This document shows, in pieces, positions 1 to 9,213 of a stretch of 64,000 nt of DNA (its first letter is position 1; each line of letters opens with the position of its first letter). The stretch is from Pseudomonas_T sp032052615 (GTDB lineage: Bacteria; Pseudomonadota; Gammaproteobacteria; Pseudomonadales; Pseudomonadaceae), in contig DAMBWF010000003.1 of the NCBI GenBank assembly GCA_032052615.1, forward strand, positions 62,001 to 126,000, read 5' to 3'. The notes under the pieces were generated by a model. It was not told where the DNA came from, ran no database searches, and saw nothing but the letters and a program-made list of their open reading frames with translations. A program made the position numbers and the translations under genes.

Positions 1-1
1 C

Positions 2-2173
2 TTCGGCGTGGTGCGCCATGAAATCCCCATGCTCAGCCTGGGCAACGCCTTCGAGGAAGACGACCTGCGGGAGTTCGACCGCCGCGTGCGCGAGAGCCTG
101 GACCTGCCCGCCGGCGGCGAGGCGGAATACAGCTGCGAGCCGAAGCTGGATGGCCTGGCGGTGAGCCTGCTCTACGAGGGCGGCATACTGGTGCGGGGCG
201 CCACCCGCGGCGACGGCAGCACCGGCGAGGACATCACCGCCAACGTGCGCACCATCCGCAACGTGCCGTTGAAGCTGCGCGGCGAGGGCTGGCCCGAGGT
301 GCTGGAGGTGCGCGGCGAGGTATACATGTCCAAGGCCGGCTTCGAGCGGCTCAACGCCGCCCAGGCCGAGAGCGGCGGCAAGACCTTCGCCAACCCGCGC
401 AACGCCGCCGCCGGCAGCCTGCGCCAACTGGACCCGAAGATCACCGCCGGCCGGCCCCTGGAGTTCTGCTGCTATGGCCTCGGCCGGGTGCCCGCGCCCC
501 TGGCCGCTACCCACACCGCCAGCCTGGCGCGGCTCAAGGACTGGGGGCTGCCCATCAGCCGCGAGCTGAAGACCGTGCGCGGGGTCGAGGGGTGCCTGGC
601 CTACTACCGGGACGTCGGCGAGCGCCGCGCCTCCCTCGCCTACGAGATCGACGGTGTGGTGTTCAAGGTCAACGACCTCGGCCAGCAGCGCGAGCTGGGC
701 TTTCGCGCCCGTGAGCCGCGCTGGGCCCTGGCCCACAAGTTCCCGGCCAGCGAGGAGCTCACCGAGCTGCTGGACGTCGAGTTCCAGGTCGGGCGCACCG
801 GCGCGGTGACCCCGGTGGCGCGGCTCCGGCCGGTGCAGGTGGCGGGGGTCACGGTCTCCAACGCCAGCCTGCACAACATGGACGAGGTGGCGCGGCTGGG
901 GGTGATGATCGGCGACACGGTCATCGTCCGCCGGGCCGGCGACGTGATTCCCCAGGTCATGCAGGTGGTGACCGAGCGCCGCCCCGCCGACGCCCGGCCG
1001 GTCCAGGTGCCGACCCGCTGCCCGGTGTGCGGCTCCGAGGTGGAGCGCACTCAATTGGTCAAGCGCAGCAAGGGCCGCGAGTCGTTCAGCGCCGGCGCGG
1101 TGTACCGCTGCGTCGGCCGCCTGGCCTGCCAGGCCCAGCTCAAGCAGGCGATCCTGCACTTCGTCTCGCGCCGCGCCATGGACATCGATGGGCTGGGCGA
1201 CAAGATCGTCGAGCAACTGGTGGACAAGGGCCTAGTGAAGACCCCGGCCGACCTCTACACCCTGACCTACGACCAGGTGTTCGCCCTGGAGGGCTTCGCC
1301 GAGGTATCCAGCAACAACCTGCTGGCCTCCATCGTGGCGAGCAAGCGGCCGACCCTGGCGCGTTTCATCTTCGCCCTGGGCATCCCCGATGTGGGCGAGG
1401 AGACCGCCAAGCTGCTGGCGCGCACCCTCGGCCGCCTGGCGCGCATCGCCCGCGCCCTGCCGGAAGTGCTCACCTACCTGCCGGATGTCGGCGCCGAGGT
1501 GGCCTATGAGATCCACAACTTCTTCGAGGCCGAGCACAACCGCGAGGCCATCGAGCAATTGCTGGCCAATGGCATCGAATTGCAGGAGGAGGGCGAACTC
1601 CATGCCGAGTTCGCCGCCTGCGCTAGCCTGGCCGACCTCATCGATAAGCTGAACATTCCCTTCGTCGCCGCCACCGGGGCCAGGAAACTGGCCGAGAAGG
1701 CCGCCAGCCGCGCCCAGGGCGCGGCCGGTATCGCCGAGGTGATCGCCCTGGCCGGCGACTGGCTGGACCTGTCCGCCACCAAGGGCCTCAACGAGCGGGC
1801 GCGGCAGTCGATCCGCGACTGGTTCGCGGCGCCGCGCAACGCCGAGCGCGCCTTGGCCATCGAGGCGCAATTGCGGGACTTCGGCATGCACTGGGCGAGC
1901 GAGAAAAAGGCGCTGGACGGGCTGCCCCTGGCCGGCCAGACCTGGGTGCTCACCGGCACCCTGGAAGCCATGAGCCGCGACGTGGCCAAGGACAAGCTGG
2001 AAGCCCTGGGCGCCAAGGTGGCCGGCTCGGTGTCGGCGCGCACCACCTGCGTGGTGGCCGGCCCCGGCGCCGGCTCCAAGCTGGCCAAGGCCGAGGAGCT
2101 GGGCGTGCGGGTGCTGGACGAGCCGGCGTTCCTCGACGCCCTGCGCGGCTACGGGGTGGCGGTCGACGGCTGA
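2..2173 (+). CDS. ligA: NAD-dependent DNA ligase LigA, 5'-truncated by the window edge
   Basis: This enzyme seals nicks in duplex DNA using NAD+ during replication and repair. The reading frame is open from base 2, so the true start and the N-terminal Ia domain lie outside the window. The AMP-accepting lysine is seen in EPKLDG (codon 143-145). An OB fold follows, then a zinc finger with cysteines in CPVCG and RCVGRLAC (about nt 1018-1140), helix-hairpin-helix repeats, and a C-terminal BRCT domain from about nt 1915. The stretch between the HhH and BRCT domains is longer than in the E. coli enzyme, as I expect for pseudomonads. Its last 25 bp overlap the convergent oligopeptidase gene. Confidence 0.97.
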   Translation, partial: FGVVRHEIPMLSLGNAFEEDDLREFDRRVRESLDLPAGGEAEYSCEPKLDGLAVSLLYEGGILVRGATRGDGSTGEDITANVRTIRNVPLKLRGEGWPEVLEVRGEVYMSKAGFERLNAAQAESGGKTFANPRNAAAGSLRQLDPKITAGRPLEFCCYGLGRVPAPLAATHTASLARLKDWGLPISRELKTVRGVEGCLAYYRDVGERRASLAYEIDGVVFKVNDLGQQRELGFRAREPRWALAHKFPASEELTELLDVEFQVGRTGAVTPVARLRPVQVAGVTVSNASLHNMDEVARLGVMIGDTVIVRRAGDVIPQVMQVVTERRPADARPVQVPTRCPVCGSEVERTQLVKRSKGRESFSAGAVYRCVGRLACQAQLKQAILHFVSRRAMDIDGLGDKIVEQLVDKGLVKTPADLYTLTYDQVFALEGFAEVSSNNLLASIVASKRPTLARFIFALGIPDVGEETAKLLARTLGRLARIARALPEVLTYLPDVGAEVAYEIHNFFEAEHNREAIEQLLANGIELQEEGELHAEFAACASLADLIDKLNIPFVAATGARKLAEKAASRAQGAAGIAEVIALAGDWLDLSATKGLNERARQSIRDWFAAPRNAERALAIEAQLRDFGMHWASEKKALDGLPLAGQTWVLTGTLEAMSRDVAKDKLEALGAKVAGSVSARTTCVVAGPGAGSKLAKAEELGVRVLDEPAFLDALRGYGVAVDG

Positions 2174-4227
2174 TCGCGGTTCGCCGCCTCGAAGGCGCTG
2201 CCCAGCAGGAAGGCGAACTCCAGGGCGGCGTCGCGCAGCGCCTGGTAGCGGCCGCTCATGCCGCCATGGCCGGCGTCGAAGTCCACCTTGAGCAGCACCG
2301 GCCGGTCGCCGGTGCCGGTGGCCCGCAGGCGCGCCACCCACTTCGCCGCTTCCCAGTACTGCACCCGGCTGTCGTGGTAGCCGGCGATGGCGAGGATCGC
2401 CGGGTACGCCTGGGCCTTGACGTTCTCGTAGGGCGCGTAGGCGCGGAGGCGGGCATGGACCTCGGGGTCGGCCGGGTCGCCCCACTCGTCGTACTCGGTC
2501 ACGGTCAGCGGCAGGTCGGGGTTCCGCATGGTGTTGAGCACGTCCACGAACGGCACGTCGGCGATGGCCGCGGCGAACAGTTCGGGGCGCTGGTTGAGCA
2601 CCGCGCCGATCAGCAGGCCGCCGGCGCTGCCGCCGCTGATGGCGAGGCGGTCGGGCCGGGTGAAGCCCGCCTCGATCAGGTGCTCGGCGCAGGCGATGAA
2701 ATCGTCGAAGGTGGTCTGCTTGTGGGCCAGCTTGCCGGCCCGGTACCAGGCTTCGCCCAGTTCGCCGCCGCCGCGCACGTGGGCGATGGCGAACAGGCAG
2801 TCGCGCTCCAGCAGGCTCAGGCGGGCATGGGAGAACCACGGGTCGATGCAGGCGCCGTAGGCACCGTAGCCGTACAGGTACAGCGGCGCCGGCGCCTTCG
2901 GCCGGTCGCCCTCGAACAGCGCGCGGCGGCCCACCAGGCTGATGGGGATGGCCGTGCCGTCGGCGGCCTTGGCCCACAGGCGCAGGCTGAGGTAGTCGTC
3001 GGGGGCGAACGGGCCTTCCACCGGGGTCTGCTTGAGCACCCGCTGGGTGCCCTGGGCGAGGTCCAGCTGGCGCACCTGGGCGGGGCGGTTGAGGGCCTCG
3101 TAGCGCAGGCGGATCGACGGGCTGTCGAATTCCAGGCTGTCGGATACGTACAGTGCGTAGGACGCATCGGGCAGGCGCACGCGGTAGGCCGGCGCGTCCT
3201 GGGGGTGGACCTGCAGCACCGGCAGTCCGTCCACCCGCAAGCTCAGCACATAGGCGTCGGCATTCATGCTGAAGCCGTCGATCATCACCTGGGGATCATG
3301 GGCCAGGCGCTCGCGCCAGGCTTCGCGGGGCGGCGCCTCGCCGGTGGCGCTGTAGAGGGCGAAGTTGAGGCCGCTCTGGTTGCTGCGGATCAGCCAGGCC
3401 CACTCTCCGTCGACGCGGCCATGGTCCACTTCATACTCGTGGCCTTCCTGACGCGGGGCCAGACAGACGAACTCGCCGTCGGGCCGGCCGGCGTCCAGCA
3501 CCCAGGCTTCGCGGGTGGTCTTGCTGGCCAGGTCGAGGATCAGGTGGCGCTCGGAGCTGGAACGGTAGCACTCGAGGAAGAACCGCGCGTCCGTTTCCTC
3601 GAACACGCAGTGCGCGCCGGTTTCCCCCAGCCGATGGCGATTCAGGCGCCAGGGGCGGTGGGCCTCGTCCAGCTCGACGAAGAACAGCGTGCGGTTGTCG
3701 TTGGCCCAGATCAGGCTGCCGTCGCACTGCTCGAAGGGCAGGGCGGTCGTCTCGCCGTTGGCCAGGTCCTTGACGTACAGGCGGTAGATCTCATCGCCGT
3801 TGCGGTCCAGGCTATAGGCCAGCCAGCGCTGGTCGGGGCTGATGCTGAAGTCGCCGACGCTGAGAAAACCGCCCTCGGCCAGGGCGTTGGGGTCGAGGAG
3901 CAGTTCCTCGCGGGCCGGGTCCACCTCCAGCGAGCCGTCGGCCGGGCGCGGGCAGCGGTAGTGGCGGGGGTAGTCGTCGCCCGCGGTGGTGCGTTGGTAG
4001 TAGAGGTAAGGCCCCCAGGGCGAGGGCAGCGACAGGTCGGTCTCGCGGATGCGTCCCTTGATCTCCTGGAACAGCCGTTCGCGCAGGTCCGCGCGGTCGG
4101 CCAGGCAGGCCTCCAGGTAGGCGTTCTCGGCGCGCAGGTGGCTCAGCACGGCGGGATCGTCGCGCTGTTCGAGCCAGCGGTAGGGGTCGGCGCCGGGGGC
4201 GCGGCGGGCAATCGGGGCGTTCGGCAT
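2149..4227 (-). CDS. ptrB: Oligopeptidase B-type S9 family serine peptidase
   Basis: A 692-residue cytosolic-type prolyl oligopeptidase family enzyme, expected to cut short peptides after basic residues. An N-terminal beta-propeller (about 70-400) precedes an alpha/beta hydrolase domain. The nucleophile is Ser534 in GGSAGGLL. The likely catalytic Asp is in AGYHDSRVQYWEA and the His in AGHGGMSGR. No signal peptide is visible. The length fits the family (about 690). The stop codon lies inside the 3' end of ligA (convergent overlap). The gene is divergent from the membrane protein at 4428, with a 200-bp shared upstream region. Assignment to oligopeptidase B rather than prolyl endopeptidase rests on overall similarity. 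Confidence 0.92.
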   Translation of the reverse strand: MPNAPIARRAPGADPYRWLEQRDDPAVLSHLRAENAYLEACLADRADLRERLFQEIKGRIRETDLSLPSPWGPYLYYQRTTAGDDYPRHYRCPRPADGSLEVDPAREELLLDPNALAEGGFLSVGDFSISPDQRWLAYSLDRNGDEIYRLYVKDLANGETTALPFEQCDGSLIWANDNRTLFFVELDEAHRPWRLNRHRLGETGAHCVFEETDARFFLECYRSSSERHLILDLASKTTREAWVLDAGRPDGEFVCLAPRQEGHEYEVDHGRVDGEWAWLIRSNQSGLNFALYSATGEAPPREAWRERLAHDPQVMIDGFSMNADAYVLSLRVDGLPVLQVHPQDAPAYRVRLPDASYALYVSDSLEFDSPSIRLRYEALNRPAQVRQLDLAQGTQRVLKQTPVEGPFAPDDYLSLRLWAKAADGTAIPISLVGRRALFEGDRPKAPAPLYLYGYGAYGACIDPWFSHARLSLLERDCLFAIAHVRGGGELGEAWYRAGKLAHKQTTFDDFIACAEHLIEAGFTRPDRLAISGGSAGGLLIGAVLNQRPELFAAAIADVPFVDVLNTMRNPDLPLTVTEYDEWGDPADPEVHARLRAYAPYENVKAQAYPAILAIAGYHDSRVQYWEAAKWVARLRATGTGDRPVLLKVDFDAGHGGMSGRYQALRDAALEFAFLLGSAFEAANRDQPSTATP

Positions 4228-4427
4228 GGGGAACTCCAGCGGCGGAGGCGGCGACGGCGGGGACGCCGCGACAGCGAAAAGCCGTTATCATAAGCGCCCT
4301 TTTCCCGGCCCCGCCATGGTGGGGCCGGTTTCCGTGGAGGTCACCGCCGACCGCAGCCGTCGCGGTGCGAGGAGAACAGCGTGCATCCTTCGATCAGTCG
4401 CCGCCCGGCCGGGCGCGAGGCGCACCG

Positions 4428-4919
4428 ATGAGTGAACAGGACTATCTGCTGGCCTGGGCCATCTATGGCATCGCCGCCCTGGGCTGCCTGCTGGTGGTGT
4501 TCCGCATGACCGGCTGGATGTGGCGCTGGGTGCGCGAGCCGCTGCGCCTGCTGGTCGCGGTCCTGCTGCTGACCCCCACCGTCACCGACGCCGCCCGGGA
4601 CCTCTATGCCCCGGCCGTGGCGATCACCGCCCTGGACATCGCCTTCAAGGTCGGCACCAACGTCTGGAAAGCGGTGCCCGACCTGGCCCTCTACGGCGCC
4701 ATCGCCTTCGCCCTTTACCTGGTCTTCGCCCTGGTGCGTTGGCCCATCGAGCGCAGCCTCGCGCGTCGCCGGGCCGAGCGCCAGCCGCCGGCGGAGGAGG
4801 CGGTCGACGAGGAGGAACCCTTCCTGCGCGACAGGCTCGAACGGGAGAATGCCTCCGACGTGGAGACCCGCATCGACCGCAACGGCGACCGGCGGATGCG
4901 CATCGAGCCGCGTCTCTGA
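4428..4919 (+). CDS. Small conserved membrane protein of unknown function
   Basis: A 163-residue protein. Two to three hydrophobic segments lie at about residues 7-25, 38-55 and 75-100. A highly charged cytoplasmic tail follows, with runs of Glu/Arg. The ATG at 4428 (MSEQDYLL) is preferred over an upstream in-frame ATG at 4365 because GAGG sits seven bases ahead of it and the extension is non-hydrophobic and Arg-rich. It is followed 40 bp later by the glutamine amidotransferase gene and may be co-transcribed with it. I do not recognise a named family. Confidence 0.8.
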   Translation: MSEQDYLLAWAIYGIAALGCLLVVFRMTGWMWRWVREPLRLLVAVLLLTPTVTDAARDLYAPAVAITALDIAFKVGTNVWKAVPDLALYGAIAFALYLVFALVRWPIERSLARRRAERQPPAEEAVDEEEPFLRDRLERENASDVETRIDRNGDRRMRIEPRL

Positions 4920-4959
4920 GCCTCCGGGCCGAGGCCGACCGTCTCATCGGAGCGTGACC

Positions 4960-5733
4960 ATGTGTGAATTGCTCGGCATGAGCGCCAACGTCCCCACCGA
5001 TATCGTCTTCAGCTTCACCGGGCTGATGCAGCGCGGCGGCGGCACCGGGCCCCACCGCGACGGCTGGGGCATCGGTTTCTACGAGGGTCGCGGCCTGCGG
5101 CTGTTCCAGGACCCCCTGGCGAGCGTGGATTCGGAAGTGGCCAAGCTGGTGCGGCGCTACCCGATCAAGAGCGAGACGGTGATCGGCCACATTCGCCACG
5201 CCAACGTCGGTCGGGTCGGCCTGGCCAATACCCATCCCTTCGTCCGCGAGCTGTGGGGGCGCAACTGGTGTTTCGCCCACAACGGCCAACTGGCGGATTT
5301 CGCTCCGCCTCCGCGCTTCTACCGGCCGGTGGGCGAGACCGACAGCGAGGCGGCCTTTTGCGACCTGCTCAACCGGGTCCGCTCGGCCTTCCCCGAGCCG
5401 GTGCCGGTGGACGTGCTGCTGCCGGTGCTGGTGGCCGCCTGCGGCGAATACCGCGACAAGGGCGTCTTCAACTGCCTGCTGAGCAACGGCGACTGGCTGT
5501 TTACCTTCTGCTCGACCAAGCTGGCGCAGATCACCCGGCGGGCGCCGTTCGGCCCGGCCCACCTGAAGGACGCCGACCTGACCGTGGATTTTCAGGCGGA
5601 GACCACACCGGACGACGTGGTGACGGTGATCGCCACCGAACCCCTGACCGCCAACGAGACCTGGCAACGCCATGGGCCGGGGGACTGGACCCTGTGGCGA
5701 CGCGGGGAATGCCTGGCCAAGGGGCGGGTCTAG
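4960..5733 (+). CDS. Class II glutamine amidotransferase, YafJ-like
   Basis: A 257-residue Ntn-hydrolase of the YafJ type. The catalytic cysteine would be Cys2, exposed after removal of Met1 (MCELLGMSAN). The glutaminase fold is supported by GGGTGPHRDGWGIGFY, HIRHANVG and CFAHNGQL, which match glutamine-binding motifs of GATase type 2 domains. No synthase domain is attached, so the acceptor of the ammonia is unknown. A larger open frame starts at 4606 but runs through the preceding gene in another frame, so the start was set by the Cys2 requirement. Confidence 0.9.
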   Translation: MCELLGMSANVPTDIVFSFTGLMQRGGGTGPHRDGWGIGFYEGRGLRLFQDPLASVDSEVAKLVRRYPIKSETVIGHIRHANVGRVGLANTHPFVRELWGRNWCFAHNGQLADFAPPPRFYRPVGETDSEAAFCDLLNRVRSAFPEPVPVDVLLPVLVAACGEYRDKGVFNCLLSNGDWLFTFCSTKLAQITRRAPFGPAHLKDADLTVDFQAETTPDDVVTVIATEPLTANETWQRHGPGDWTLWRRGECLAKGRV

Positions 5734-5762
5734 CCACTGGCGAACCGACGAAGGAGACGCGC

Positions 5763-6275
5763 ATGTTCAGGAGCTACCTGCGGCTGATGCTGTTCACCCT
5801 GGGCCTGTTGCTCGGTGTGCAGGTGCCGGGCTTCGTCGAGGACTATGCCAAGCGCGTCGAGGCCCATCGAAGCGAGGCCCAGCAGGGGCTCCAAGGCTTC
5901 CGCGACACCGCCCGGCGCTTCTTCGGCGGCGACCTGGATGCGCTGGTGGCCCACTACCGTGCCAGCCAGGACCCGGTGATGCGCAGCGACGCCGACAGCG
6001 TCGCCACCCTGGTGGCCCGGGACGCGTTGCTGGAGCGGGAATGGCGGGCCATGCAGGGCCCCTGGTACCGGCGCGCGTGGCACCTGGCGACCGCCGCCGA
6101 CCCGGCCCTGCTGGACGAGACCCGCGCCGCCTATCGCTACCAAGTGCTGCTCACCCCCGATGCCATCGCCTGGGCCCTGGGTTGCGGGCTGTTCCTGGCC
6201 TTGGTGGTGGATGCGTTGCTGAGCGTGGGCGGGCTGCTGGCCGGTCGCGAGCCTCGGGCGGCGCGGCGGGCCTGA
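5763..6275 (+). CDS. DUF2937 family membrane protein
   Basis: A 170-residue protein. An N-terminal hydrophobic segment (residues 5-25) is followed by a soluble helical stretch, then a second membrane segment near residues 135-160 (WALGCGLFLALVVDALLSV). This two-helix layout and the sequence resemble DUF2937 proteins, whose function is unknown. It starts 29 bp after the amidotransferase with GAAGGAGA ahead of the ATG, consistent with co-transcription. Confidence 0.8.
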   Translation: MFRSYLRLMLFTLGLLLGVQVPGFVEDYAKRVEAHRSEAQQGLQGFRDTARRFFGGDLDALVAHYRASQDPVMRSDADSVATLVARDALLEREWRAMQGPWYRRAWHLATAADPALLDETRAAYRYQVLLTPDAIAWALGCGLFLALVVDALLSVGGLLAGREPRAARRA

Positions 6276-6433
6276 GCCGGGCCGCCCGGCGTGACGATCC
6301 CTTCACTTCAAGAGAACCCCGTGTGGGTTCGAGTCTTCTCCTGGGCTTCGAACTCGCCGCCACTGCGGCATCCAAGTCATGGACGCCGCGCCAGGGCTGG
6401 ACCGCGTGCTGTCGTCCCCGTCGGAACCCGCCG
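6276..6433. other. Convergent intergenic region with a weak hairpin
   Basis: Space between two convergent genes. A six-base-pair hairpin (gaaccc/gggttc, 6314-6330) is followed by a pyrimidine-rich run and may be a weak terminator. The right arm reads like a tRNA T-loop (GGGTTCGAGTC), but the flanks do not form a T-stem and no tRNA is present. Confidence 0.35.
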
Positions 6434-7612
6434 TCACTTGGCCAGGAAGCGCATGCCTTCTTCCAGGCCGCTCAGGGTCAGCGGGTACATGCGGTCTTCC
6501 ACCAAGTCCCGCACCAGGCCGGTGGAGGCAGTGTAGTTCCAGGCCTGCTTGGGGTAGGGGTTGATCCAGATGAGCTTGCGGTAAGTCTCCATGAAACGCT
6601 GCATCCAGACGTAGCCGGCTTCCTCGTTCCAGTGCTCGACGCTGCCGCCGGCCTGGGTGATCTCGTAGGGCGCCATGGCGGCATCGCCGACGAAGACCAC
6701 CTTGTAGTCAGCGCCGTACTTGTGCAGCAGATCGTGGGTGGAGAAGCGCTCCGAGGTCCGCCGCAGGTTGTTCTTCCACACCGACTCGTAGATGAAGTTG
6801 TGGAAGTAGAAGTACTCCAAGTGCTTGAACTCGGTCTTGCAGGCGGAGAACAGTTCTTCGCAGACCTTCACATGGGCGTCCATGGACCCGCCGATGTCCA
6901 GCAGCAAAAGCAGCTTCACCGCGTTGCGCCGCTCCGGGCGCATCTGGATGTTGAGCAGGCCGGCGTCCCGGGCGGTATGGTCGATGGTGCCGTCGATGTC
7001 CAATTCCTCGGCGGCGCCGTCCCGGGCGAACTTGCGCAGGCGGCGCAGGGCGATCTTGATGTTGCGGGTGCCCAGTTCCACCTGGTCGTCGAGGTTCTTG
7101 TACTCCCGCTGGTCCCAGACCTTGACCGCCTTGTTCTGCCGCTTGCCGGCGTCGCCGATGCGGATGCCCTCGGGGTTGAAGCCACCGGAACCGAACGGGC
7201 TGGTGCCGCCGGTGCCGATCCACTTGTTGCCGCCGGCATGGCGCTCCTTCTGCTCCTCCAGGCGCTTCTTGAATTCCTCGATCAGCTTGTCCAGGCCGCC
7301 CAGGCTCTGGATCTGGGCGCGTTCCTCGTCGGTCAGCAGGCGCTCGAACTCCTTGCGCAGCCACTCCTCTGGAATCAGCGCCTCGATATGGCGATCGAGG
7401 TTTTCCAGGCCGTTGAAGTAGGCGGAGAAGGCCCGGTCGAATTTGTCGAAATGCCGCTCGTCCTTGACCATCACCGTGCGGGCGAGGAAATAGAACGCGT
7501 CCATGTCGGCGAACACGACGTTGTGCTTGAGCGCGTCGATCAGGTCCAGCAGCTCGCGCAGGGACACCGGCACCTTCGCCGCGCGCATTTCGTTGAACAG
7601 GCCAAGCAGCAT
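6434..7612 (-). CDS. VWA domain protein of the CoxE-like type, MoxR partner
   Basis: A 392-residue protein with a C-terminal von Willebrand A domain. Its metal-ion adhesion site is DIGGSMD (DxGxS type) near residue 240. The N-terminal half is charged and helical with a Gly-rich linker (about residues 150-170). Proteins of this type usually work with a MoxR AAA+ ATPase as a chaperone pair that matures or remodels a substrate complex. The partner ATPase lies upstream at 8148 on the same strand, with a GFA-family gene in between. The client is unknown. Confidence 0.88.
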   Translation of the reverse strand: MLLGLFNEMRAAKVPVSLRELLDLIDALKHNVVFADMDAFYFLARTVMVKDERHFDKFDRAFSAYFNGLENLDRHIEALIPEEWLRKEFERLLTDEERAQIQSLGGLDKLIEEFKKRLEEQKERHAGGNKWIGTGGTSPFGSGGFNPEGIRIGDAGKRQNKAVKVWDQREYKNLDDQVELGTRNIKIALRRLRKFARDGAAEELDIDGTIDHTARDAGLLNIQMRPERRNAVKLLLLLDIGGSMDAHVKVCEELFSACKTEFKHLEYFYFHNFIYESVWKNNLRRTSERFSTHDLLHKYGADYKVVFVGDAAMAPYEITQAGGSVEHWNEEAGYVWMQRFMETYRKLIWINPYPKQAWNYTASTGLVRDLVEDRMYPLTLSGLEEGMRFLAK

Positions 7613-7660
7613 GGGTCGGAACCTCGGACGTGCCGCCGCGCGGCACGTGGCTAGGGGTGG

Positions 7661-8056
7661 TCAGTTGTCTTCGTCGTGCTCGGGCAGGCCGTCGCGGATG
7701 ACGTACCAGTCGGCCTTGGAGCCGGCGAAAATATGGGACTGCGGCGGGGGCGGCAGGGGCGAATCCAGGGTGCCGGCGGCCACGCCCAGCGTGCTGTGCT
7801 CGCGGTTGTCGACGAACTGCAGGTTGCTGCCACAGTGGCTGCAGAAGGTGCGGGTCACATGCTCGGACGAATGATGGACGCCGAGCTGGTCCTTGCCGCT
7901 GAGGAAATGAAAGGCTTCCAGCGGCACGCTCGCGTAGGTGGCGAACGCCGCGCCGTGGGCCTTGCGGCACATCCCGCAGTGGCAATGGGTCAGTTCGGTG
8001 ATCGGTGCATCGATGCGGTACCGCACCACGCCGCAGAGGCAGCTACCCGTGTGCAT
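7661..8056 (-). CDS. GFA family zinc protein (glutathione-dependent formaldehyde-activating-like)
   Basis: A 131-residue protein with the GFA fold signature: GSCLCGVVRYRI, then CHCGMCRKAHG, then TFCSHCGSNLQF, which supply the zinc-binding cysteines. Most family members are not true S-(hydroxymethyl)glutathione synthases, so only the fold is claimed. The gene sits between the MoxR ATPase and VWA genes on the same strand, 48 bp before the VWA start and about 90 bp after the ATPase stop. It may share their transcript. Confidence 0.88.
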   Translation of the reverse strand: MHTGSCLCGVVRYRIDAPITELTHCHCGMCRKAHGAAFATYASVPLEAFHFLSGKDQLGVHHSSEHVTRTFCSHCGSNLQFVDNREHSTLGVAAGTLDSPLPPPPQSHIFAGSKADWYVIRDGLPEHDEDN

Positions 8057-8147
8057 GTTCGTCTCTCCCGTACAGAGTCGCGACCCGCGCCCATGCGCGG
8101 GCTCGTTCCAGTCTCTTGGTCGACCCGCGCGCGGTCGCGAAATTCGC

Positions 8148-8993
8148 TCAGCGGCTGGCGCGTCGGCTCATGAAGGCCAGGCGTTCGAGCAACTGCACGT
8201 CCTGCTCGTTCTTCACCAGCGCGCCGGCCAGGGGCGGGATTGCCTTGGTCGGGTCGCGTTCGCGCAGCACCGCCTCACCGATGTCGTCGGCCATCAGCAG
8301 CTTGAGCCAGTCCACCAGCTCCGAGGTGGAGGGCTTCTTCTTCAGGCCCGGGACCTTGCGCACGTCGAAGAACACGTCGAGGGCCTCGCTGACCAGGGAT
8401 TGCTTGATGCCCGGGTAGTGCACGTCGACGATCCGCTTCAGCGTCTCGCGGTCGGGGAAGGCGATGTAATGGAAGAAGCAGCGGCGCAGGAAGGCGTCCG
8501 GCAATTCCTTCTCGTTGTTCGAGGTGATGATGATGATCGGCCGCTGCCTGGCCTTGATGGTCTCGTTGGTCTCGTAGACGTAGAACTCCATCTTGTCGAG
8601 TTCCTGCAACAGGTCGTTGGGAAACTCGATGTCCGCCTTGTCGATCTCGTCGATCAGCAGGATCACCCGCTGGTCCGCCTCGAAGGCCTCCCACAGCTTG
8701 CCTTTCTTGATGTAGTTGCGCACGTCGTGGACCTTGTCCACGCCCAGTTGGGAGTCCCGCAGGCGGCTCACCGCGTCGTATTCGTAGAGCCCCTGGTGGG
8801 CCTTGGTGGTGGACTTGATGTGCCAGGTGATCAGCCGGGCGCCGAAGGCGTCGGCGAGTTGTTCGGCCAGCATGGTCTTGCCGGTACCGGGTTCGCCCTT
8901 CACCAGCAGCGGCCGTTGCAGGGTGATGGCGGCATTCACCGCGAGCTTGAGGTCGTCGGTGGCGACGTAGGATGGGGTACCTTCGAACTTCAT
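8148..8993 (-). CDS. MoxR-family AAA+ ATPase
   Basis: A 281-residue AAA+ protein with Walker A GEPGTGKT, Walker B LLIDEID, a sensor region in IIITSNNEKELPDAFLRRC, and a C-terminal lid. The ATG at 8993 (MKFEGTPSY) is chosen over the upstream in-frame start at 9092. GAGGA lies just ahead of it, and the extra 33 residues are Arg/Pro-rich and unlike the family. It is expected to act with the VWA protein encoded downstream in a chaperone-like complex. Confidence 0.92.
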   Translation of the reverse strand: MKFEGTPSYVATDDLKLAVNAAITLQRPLLVKGEPGTGKTMLAEQLADAFGARLITWHIKSTTKAHQGLYEYDAVSRLRDSQLGVDKVHDVRNYIKKGKLWEAFEADQRVILLIDEIDKADIEFPNDLLQELDKMEFYVYETNETIKARQRPIIIITSNNEKELPDAFLRRCFFHYIAFPDRETLKRIVDVHYPGIKQSLVSEALDVFFDVRKVPGLKKKPSTSELVDWLKLLMADDIGEAVLRERDPTKAIPPLAGALVKNEQDVQLLERLAFMSRRASR

Positions 8994-9213
8994 CGGAATG
9001 TCCTCGAACGGGGGCGCCTGGGGCCGCCGATGGGTCAGGGAAAGCCGGACTATAGCCTGCCGGCCGGTCGACTGTGAACGCAGACGGGGCATTCAGTCAT
9101 TGAATGGCGGGTCACGAAAAGCGGGGTTCCGAAGCTTCGTTGGATGACAAGCACGCTTTACAGCAGGTGCCGGGAAAAGTTAAGTTTGCTTGACACTTCT
9201 CTGGAGGATCGCC

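Noticed and set aside
6319..6340. tRNA fragment suggested by GGGTTCGAGTC
   Set aside because: The flanks do not pair as a T-stem and no acceptor or anticodon arm is near.
9190..9195. TTGACA hexamer as a -35 box
   Set aside because: A -10 box 17 bp later would fall on the ATG at 9214.
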